NCBI RefSeq assembly: GCF_003431975.1
Contig: NZ_CP027116.1
Coordinates: 1,860,001-1,924,000 of the forward strand
DNA length: 64,000 bases
From: Bacillus pumilus
GTDB lineage: Bacteria; Bacillota; Bacilli; Bacillales; Bacillaceae
Reading direction: 5' to 3'
The notes below the pieces were generated by a model that worked only from the letters and a program-made list of their open reading frames with translations, did not search any database and was not told the origin of the DNA. Each line of letters starts with the position of its first letter. The stretch's first letter is position 1. This document shows positions 58,933-64,000 of this stretch, piece after piece. Position numbers and translations under genes: made by a program.

Positions 58933-60324
58933 CTACATTTTAAAATCATCCATATGATCGATATACACCTGATCCCTATTCTCAAGCTCCCTCACGACTT
59001 TTTTATGCTTTTCTTCATCTAGGTTATAGAAATTAATATCAATCATCGCTAAAATCAGTAAGCATATAGGAATCACCGTTACCGTCATTAAAATGCCAAG
59101 TAATGCTTCTGGTGTTTGTACTTGATTCGCGACATAGCCAAATCGATCGAGTACAAGCCCAGGCACAATCCCGCCTAATGCCATCCCAAATTTAAAGAAG
59201 AATCCAATGACGGCGTAGATGAGTCCGCCCATCCTTTTCCCTGTTTTATATTCACCATATTCAACTGTCTCAGGAATGAGCGCCCACATATAAGCACCGG
59301 CTGTAATACTTCCCGCAGCAGCGACGAGTCTGAAAATAAGTATTAAAGTGATTTGACTTGGCGGTATCACAATTAAAGCGAGAAGACCTACGATATTCAG
59401 CAATAAAGAATAATTCAGCAGCTTTTTCTTTCCTAACAGCTTGTGCAGTTTCGGAATAAACGGCAGCACCATTAAAGCTGGCAGACTGCCAATGAGTCCG
59501 TACCATTTCACTAAATCTTCTCTGCCAAGGTTATACGTCACATAATAGATCCCAACAGAGTTACTGATTGAGTTCACACCAAAGATAATAATAAAGAAAA
59601 TGCTTAATACAACAAGCGGGCGATTCACACGCAACTGAACAAAGATATCGCTGAACTTAATTTTTTCTTCTGGTTTTTGAAGCGTGACACGCTCATTCGT
59701 ACTTTTAAAACAGAAAATCAGTAATGCACCACCAAGCATGCCGAGAAAAGCCATCGTCATCTGCCAGCCAAGTGCGGTATTTCCTGTCGTATCACTTAAA
59801 AAGGTCGCAAGAAAAGGAACAAAAAAAGCCACAACTAGACCACCGAGATTAGCAAAAAGCATACGAACGGACGTAATACTGACAACCTCTTGGTTATTTC
59901 TTGTCATAGCGGAAGTTAAGGCTCCATAAGGAACATTGATGAATGTGTATGTAAGCGATAAACCAACATACGTGATGTAGGCATAAACGAGTTTACCCAT
60001 TTCAGAAAAATCAGGTGTTGTAAAACAAAGAATGGCAAGTACCACAAAAGGAAACGCACCGAATAACAAATAAGGTCTAAACCTGCCAAAACGGCTGTTT
60101 GTTCGATCGACCAATGCACCAATAAACGGATCTGCAAGTGCATCAATGGCACGAACGACTAAAAACATCGTCCCTGCTGCTGCCGCTGATAAACCATACA
60201 CATCTGTATAGAAAAATAATAGATACGTAGAGACAGTTGCATAAATCAAATTACAGGCGAAATCCCCTGAAGCATATCCCACTTTTTCAGACATACGAAT
60301 TTTCTTTAAATTCTCACTAGCCAT
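58933..60324 (-). CDS. xynP: GPH-family xyloside symporter XynP
   Basis: A 463-residue transporter with about twelve membrane segments of the glycoside-pentoside-hexuronide:cation family. The N-terminus [31 protein letters not shown] is typical, and [29 protein letters not shown] matches the family signature (DxxxGxxxDRTxxRxGRxRPY). It probably imports xylobiose and other xylo-oligosaccharides with a cation. The AGGGAG ribosome site precedes the ATG. It is the first gene of xynP-xynB, under a XylR operator and a cre-like site. Also named xynC in some Bacillus annotations. Confidence 0.92.
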   Translation of the reverse strand: MASENLKKIRMSEKVGYASGDFACNLIYATVSTYLLFFYTDVYGLSAAAAGTMFLVVRAIDALADPFIGALVDRTNSRFGRFRPYLLFGAFPFVVLAILCFTTPDFSEMGKLVYAYITYVGLSLTYTFINVPYGALTSAMTRNNQEVVSITSVRMLFANLGGLVVAFFVPFLATFLSDTTGNTALGWQMTMAFLGMLGGALLIFCFKSTNERVTLQKPEEKIKFSDIFVQLRVNRPLVVLSIFFIIIFGVNSISNSVGIYYVTYNLGREDLVKWYGLIGSLPALMVLPFIPKLHKLLGKKKLLNYSLLLNIVGLLALIVIPPSQITLILIFRLVAAAGSITAGAYMWALIPETVEYGEYKTGKRMGGLIYAVIGFFFKFGMALGGIVPGLVLDRFGYVANQVQTPEALLGILMTVTVIPICLLILAMIDINFYNLDEEKHKKVVRELENRDQVYIDHMDDFKM

Positions 60325-60399
60325 GAGCTTTCTCCCTTCTTCAGTTAGCCTCTTCTAACGAACAGATGATGGAGGGCAGCAGCAATCAATGCAGAAAAT

Positions 60400-60413
60400 A
60401 TAAAGCGCTTTCA
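60400..60413. promoter_or_regulatory. cre-like site in the xynP leader
   Basis: On the reverse strand TGAAAGCGCTTTAT has the core of a cre with the last two bases off consensus. It lies about 150 bases downstream of the predicted xynP transcript start, where CcpA would act as a roadblock. Confidence 0.55.
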
Positions 60414-60525
60414 AATGGTTTCAAAAATGAAGCTGAACATCCCATCCTTTCAGCTTCGCCCACATACGTAGCAAATCAGTTGATTGACGGAATCATCTCC
60501 TTCAATATCGGAATCAATGCTTGAA

Positions 60526-60595
60526 ATTCATCTTAGTTTATCGACTAAACAAACTAAGATGAATTCATTTTATATAATCTGATCTGACTTTTCAA
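60526..60595 (-). promoter_or_regulatory. xynP promoter and XylR operator
   Basis: On the reverse strand the -35 is TTGAAA (60595-60590), the spacer 17 bases, the -10 TAAAAT (60572-60567). Directly after it, 60533-60557 shares about 20 of 25 bases with the B. subtilis xyl operator and sits inside a longer palindrome with 14-base arms (60526-60539 and 60551-60564). XylR bound here would cover the start site. The gap 60325-60837 otherwise holds a cre-like site and the small RNA below. Confidence 0.8.
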
Positions 60596-60717
60596 TATTT
60601 TTTGAAAAAATAATCCAAATAATCGGTTTCTTGTCATGATTCTTCTAAAATAACGTTGAAATCTATAAAAAATGAATGAATGGTTGCATTCAAGCTCATC
60701 CCATGCTATATTAATCA

Positions 60718-60836
60718 AGCGATGAGCTGAATTGTGTAAGTCGGGTAACATGTCTCTTTGAGACACACACGAATGTGGCGTGTGGTTATTCCGCCTCAAT
60801 ACGCAAAAGACATCTTCTCAGGAAGATGTCTTTTTT
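60718..60836 (+). ncRNA. bsrF: candidate small RNA BsrF
   Basis: A strong sigma-A promoter (-35 TTGCAT 60684-60689, 17-base spacer, extended -10 TGCTATATT ending at 60712) drives a region with no reading frame. About 118 bases later comes a perfect terminator (GACATCTTC / GAAGATGTC with a T run, 60805-60836). The position next to csaA and the length match B. subtilis bsrF, a CodY-regulated RNA of about 113 bases upstream of csaA. A CodY-like box (11 of 15 match) lies at 60596-60610. Identity is by context and recall; the sequence was not aligned. Confidence 0.65.
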
Positions 60837-60837
60837 C

Positions 60838-61170
60838 TTACCCTATTTTTGTTCCATTCTCAACCGGTTCATCTGTCGCTAGTAAAACCACGTCTTCTTT
60901 TGACGGCATGCCTCCTAGGACAAGCACTTCTGATTTGAACCCTGCAATTCTTCTTGGCGGGAAATTAACGACTGCTATGATTTGTTTCCCAAGAAGATTC
61001 TCCGCTGTATAACGCTTTGTCAGCTGAGCACTAGATTGCTTTAGACCAATTTCTTCACCAAAATCAATCTTGAGTTTCAACGCAGGCACTCTTGCTTCTG
61101 CAAAAAATTCTGCCTCGATGATCGTCCCAGCACGAATATCTAACGCTAAAAATTGTTCAATATCTGCCAT
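60838..61170 (-). CDS. csaA: CsaA, tRNA-binding-domain chaperone
   Basis: A 110-residue protein made almost wholly of a tRNA-binding (EMAP-like OB-fold) domain. Motifs are [41 protein letters not shown] and [21 protein letters not shown]. In B. subtilis it has chaperone-like activity linked to protein secretion through SecA and precursor proteins. It is dimeric and cytosolic. GAGGAG is 10 bases before the ATG. It is convergent with the small RNA and shares its hairpin. Confidence 0.93.
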   Translation of the reverse strand: MADIEQFLALDIRAGTIIEAEFFAEARVPALKLKIDFGEEIGLKQSSAQLTKRYTAENLLGKQIIAVVNFPPRRIAGFKSEVLVLGGMPSKEDVVLLATDEPVENGTKIG

Positions 61171-61313
61171 TTGACTCTCTCCTCTTCATGAAAGATGATT
61201 GATTTTCCCATTGTAGCACATTCATTTCGCCAAAAAGGAGATTCAAAAAGCCTATTCAGCGCCAATATCCCCTTTCAGTTTACATAATAAATTTATAGTC
61301 TTGTATTAAATGT

Positions 61314-61342
61314 TTGCATCCTAAAAATGAATTCGGTAGAAT
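61314..61342 (+). promoter_or_regulatory. sigma-A promoter for the M50-like gene
   Basis: TTGCAT (61314-61319), a 17-base spacer and TAGAAT (61337-61342). The ribosome site GGGAGGG follows about 40 bases later. Confidence 0.55.
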
Positions 61343-61392
61343 GGCAAATAATCCTACTGCTTCCTCTCGAATAATTTTGGGAGGGTTCACAC

Positions 61393-61872
61393 TTGTTTAC
61401 ATTAGCAGATATGTGGACGTTTTGCTGGTCGTTTTTCGTCATTCTTCCTATTGTTGCCATCCTGCATCAGCTTGGCCATATTGTGGTCGCATGGATGTTT
61501 GGAGCTAAGGTATCTTTTGCGCTTGGCAGAGGCAAAAAAGTATTGAAAGTAGGCGTCGTTGAAATTAGACGAATCTATTTTCTAGATGCATTTTGCCACT
61601 ATGAAGAAATGAGAAAAAACAACCGACTGTCGCACATTCTAGTCTACTTAGGCGGATCATTATGCAATCTTCTCAGTGTTCTCATACTGAATACAATGAT
61701 CGCCAATGATTTCCTGCCTGGACACCAATTTTTCTATCAATTTGCTTACTTCTCAGTCTACTATGTATTTTTTGCACTGCTGCCAGTTCAGTATGCAGAT
61801 CATCATCCGAGTGATGGGCAAGCGATTGTGAACATCATTCGTCATGGTGAACCATGTGACATCATTGACTAA
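61393..61872 (+). CDS. M50-like membrane protein with HQLGH in place of HExxH
   Basis: A 159-residue membrane protein with about four hydrophobic segments. It resembles site-2-protease (M50) cores: HQLGH at residues 25-29 sits where HExxH is expected, followed by a loop near MFGAKVSFALGRGKK, and the C-terminal SDG (140-142) in PSDGQAI sits where (N)PDG provides the third ligand. The catalytic Glu of HExxH is Gln. The enzyme is therefore probably inactive as a protease, or binds metal without cleavage. The start is TTG at 61393 with GGGAGGG seven bases upstream. It overlaps the next gene's 3' end by 11 bases on the other strand. I know of no named homologue. Confidence 0.75.
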   Translation: MFTLADMWTFCWSFFVILPIVAILHQLGHIVVAWMFGAKVSFALGRGKKVLKVGVVEIRRIYFLDAFCHYEEMRKNNRLSHILVYLGGSLCNLLSVLILNTMIANDFLPGHQFFYQFAYFSVYYVFFALLPVQYADHHPSDGQAIVNIIRHGEPCDIID

Positions 61873-63496
61873 CTTGATGATTTTCGCTGTCAATATGATA
61901 ACGAATCGTTAAAAAAGGAATACTGAATAGCTTCATTTGATGTAGCGCTGTCAGACGTTTATCCGTCTCCGCTTTCATATGAAAGCTTTCTTCCATTGGC
62001 AGTGTCATGGTGATAAAAGGCGTATGCAAGTACAATCCTTCGTCACCGGTACTGCCTTTTGGACATGTGCTTTTTAATAGAAAATCCTCTTTCTCATTAA
62101 AAGGCTTTAAAATGGCGGTCAGCTGAGAATATGGCAGCGGCAGCGCAATATTCATATAACCCGTAGCTACATCTTGATGCTGAGCATAAAGCGCAAAAAA
62201 GACTTGCTCCCCTTTTTCGTTGTGGCGTATCCACGCCCGTACGTGTTCTCTTTCTTCCTTCGGATGTTGAAATCTAGTCAGACGTCCCTTCATTTCATAT
62301 GGAATACGAGATGACCCCAAATGAAGCTGACCTATTCTCTTAAACACTGGCTGAAGTAAGCATACAAAAGGTCTCATCCACCAATGAAAATGGACGGCTG
62401 CTTTTAATGTAAAAGCCATAGGGTTTTCATAAAATCTGCGAATCACTGGTGACACCTTATTAGCTGAAAACGTCGTTCCATTTAAATCATCAAGTGAATC
62501 AACTAACCCCAATTTCTCAGTGTCATGCACGCTTTCCTCTTGAAAAGAAATCATATGAAACCGGCCATGCACTTGCGAAATCGGAAAGTTCTTCTGCTTC
62601 AATTGATCCTTCGGCCGTTCAATTAGCCATCCAATTAAACCCGGCAATATCACAAAAAAGGCATTGATACTGCCGTGAAACCAAATCATTTGATCAATGC
62701 TGATGTAAGTCACACGCATCAGCATACCAGTGGAGTAAAGGAGAGATAACACGATTGTTCCCATTAAAACAAAGCTAGAAAACACAACCAGCCGTTTTGC
62801 CAAAGTTGACCGAAACCTTGTTTTCACACAAAGGATGCCATACATGTAGAGAGAAATCACATAAAGAATGACGCTGAATGTATCAAATAAACGGGAAAAG
62901 CTAATCCCAACAGCAATCATCACAGGCGACAGCAAAATCACCCAGCCAGCCGCTTTGTACAACGTGGTCTCTTTTGTTAACTGCCTTCCTAAAAATCCAT
63001 AAAAAAGCGGAATAAAAAAAGCCGAGTAATGAAAATGAATAGCGGTCAAAAGAACAATGAGCGGCGAAAATGTCATCACCTGTATATCTGCTGTATACAG
63101 CCAAAACCACAGCCCGCCTAAAGCAATATACATGCATGCGCCATCAATCATCAGCTCATGAAGCGGAAAGATGCCTCTTTTCAGCAATCGAGCAAAGCCA
63201 AATAACGCCAATAGGAATGTATATAAAGCCCAGCCAGATGCAAACCACACGGAATGATAGATAAAAGCAGCAGTTGCACAAAGAGCCGCTAGTGGAAAGG
63301 CTTTCATTAAAAAGCCAATCAGCACACCCGGCTTTTGACTCTTCCCTTCTTTCTCAAAAAAATGTAGGCCAGCAGGAAGAAAAAACAGAATCGCCATGAG
63401 AACAAAAAATTCTGCTATCGGACCAGTGATCAAACGCGTGGCAATAAAATAAGCCATGAAGATCAGACTGAAGGTCAAATGCCATTTATTCATCAT
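61862..63496 (-). CDS. YndJ-like membrane protein
   Basis: A 544-residue protein: about twelve hydrophobic segments in the first ~310 residues (NKWHLTFSLIFMAYFIATR through FHGSINAFFVILPGLIGWL) and a soluble C-terminal domain of ~230 residues. The layout and HFHYSAFFIPLFYGFLGR / HGSINAFFVILPGL motifs match the YndJ family of Bacillus. Its function is unknown. The start at 63496 follows AAAGGG; it overlaps the DUF4166 gene, with translational coupling likely. A longer N-terminus starting 16 codons earlier is possible but unlikely. Confidence 0.8.
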   Translation of the reverse strand: MMNKWHLTFSLIFMAYFIATRLITGPIAEFFVLMAILFFLPAGLHFFEKEGKSQKPGVLIGFLMKAFPLAALCATAAFIYHSVWFASGWALYTFLLALFGFARLLKRGIFPLHELMIDGACMYIALGGLWFWLYTADIQVMTFSPLIVLLTAIHFHYSAFFIPLFYGFLGRQLTKETTLYKAAGWVILLSPVMIAVGISFSRLFDTFSVILYVISLYMYGILCVKTRFRSTLAKRLVVFSSFVLMGTIVLSLLYSTGMLMRVTYISIDQMIWFHGSINAFFVILPGLIGWLIERPKDQLKQKNFPISQVHGRFHMISFQEESVHDTEKLGLVDSLDDLNGTTFSANKVSPVIRRFYENPMAFTLKAAVHFHWWMRPFVCLLQPVFKRIGQLHLGSSRIPYEMKGRLTRFQHPKEEREHVRAWIRHNEKGEQVFFALYAQHQDVATGYMNIALPLPYSQLTAILKPFNEKEDFLLKSTCPKGSTGDEGLYLHTPFITMTLPMEESFHMKAETDKRLTALHQMKLFSIPFLTIRYHIDSENHQVSQ

Positions 63497-64000
63497 GAGA
63501 CACCCTTTCGGTAAAACGGCCTTTATATGTAAAAAGAGTTCCAAATAAACGATTTTTCACATGTACATCAATGGTATACTCACCAGCTTGCTCATCGTAA
63601 CCTTCCGTTACATCTGACACACCATATAGCCATGAAGGCAGCGGCCATTCCCTGCCGAACATGAAGAACTTCTGCCGGCCGGATTGAATATGCAAAAACC
63701 CATCCTTTGTTCCTGTAAAATGAAGCTCTGACACAAGAAGTCTAGGCTTTCCAAAATAGTCTAGTACTGTATGACTCTTCTGATCAATGATCATATCTGC
63801 ATCAAAGTGCCGCTCCTTCTTAGGGAAATAAAACGTTCGAAACCAGTGCATCCCTTTCTCCCTGTTATGTGTCAGAAAGGGCTCATTGACAATTCGGAAA
63901 GGAATGTTTTTACCTCTCTCGGGGAAAAAACAGCGAAACAATGGACCGATTCTAAAGAAAAATCGAATGAGTCTCGACCCGCCGCCAATTTCCTCCATGA
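63486..64000 (-). CDS. DUF4166-family protein, N-terminal part beyond the right edge
   Basis: A frame of at least 170 residues, open to the window edge. It has the DUF4166 pattern: FFPERGKNIPFRIVNEPF, HWFRTFYFPKKERHFDADMI, HTVLDYFGKPRLLVSELHF and SWLYGVSDVTEGYDEQAGEYTIDVHVKN. An ATG at 63998 has no visible ribosome site within the window, and the family normally has an N-terminal LHP-type segment not seen here, so the true start is probably outside. It lies upstream of and overlaps the YndJ-like gene, as in the B. subtilis yndG/yndH/yndJ neighbourhood. Function unknown. Confidence 0.72.
   Translation of the reverse strand, partial: MEEIGGGSRLIRFFFRIGPLFRCFFPERGKNIPFRIVNEPFLTHNREKGMHWFRTFYFPKKERHFDADMIIDQKSHTVLDYFGKPRLLVSELHFTGTKDGFLHIQSGRQKFFMFGREWPLPSWLYGVSDVTEGYDEQAGEYTIDVHVKNRLFGTLFTYKGRFTERVSHDE

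Overview
The window looks like chromosomal DNA of a Bacillus from the B. pumilus / B. safensis / B. altitudinis group. A secreted GH11 xylanase closely resembling the classical B. pumilus XynA, a xylAB-xylR-xynPB pentose region, gltA-gltB with divergent gltC, PBP4a, a GerA-type germination operon and an yng leucine-degradation operon all fit. There are no rRNA or tRNA genes, no CRISPR array and no prophage. Gene calls rest on reading the translated sequence; nothing could be searched.

Layout. 1-6.2 kb: yngI (cut by the left edge), yngJ and yngK, a dual-specificity-type phosphatase, a DeoR-family repressor and an unknown protein. 6.3-10.3 kb: a CdaR-type regulator followed by glcD and glcF (glycolate oxidation). 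10.3-14.0 kb: a three-gene spore germinant receptor operon. 14-19 kb: a zinc-ribbon protein of unknown function, a small excisionase-like protein, a DedA membrane protein, a HemD-like protein, an acetate/succinate transporter and a luciferase-like oxidoreductase. 19.2-24.9 kb: one very large collagen-like gene with about 500 Gly-X-Thr triplets. 24.9-32.7 kb: an accessory island framed by a scrambled IS1182-like remnant and an intact IS1182-like copy in opposite orientation; between them lie a truncated CatB-like acetyltransferase, a MATE exporter, PBP4a, a secreted pectin methylesterase and a DUF421 protein. 32.8-39.9 kb: gltB, gltA and divergent gltC. 40-45 kb: a heterodimeric ABC exporter, a MerR-type regulator and an acetyltransferase. 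45-48.4 kb: a proline operon (reductase, kinase, dehydrogenase). 48.8-52.2 kb: a cytochrome P450 and a molybdopterin oxidoreductase. 52.2-60.6 kb: xynA, xylB, xylA, xylR, xynB and xynP. 60.7-64 kb: a likely bsrF small RNA, csaA, an M50-like protein with an altered active site, a YndJ-like membrane protein and a DUF4166 protein running off the right edge.

How the parts work together. XynA cuts xylan outside the cell, XynP imports xylo-oligosaccharides, XynB releases xylose, and XylA/XylB feed it to the pentose phosphate pathway under XylR and probably CcpA. The pectin methylesterase, with its own cre-like site, suggests life on plant material. The proline operon has the gene order of the B. 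licheniformis osmostress operon proHJAA and no T-box.

Most useful observations: an apparent ATT start codon for the P5C reductase; a LexA-like box inside the PBP4a promoter; an intact IS that sits in, and appears to have duplicated, the gltB terminator; an IS remnant whose core is inverted and whose end forms the 3' end of an acetyltransferase gene; a STAB-SD-like element ahead of xynA; a bsrF candidate beside csaA; and the giant collagen-like gene with a probable TTG start and a sigma-K-like -10.
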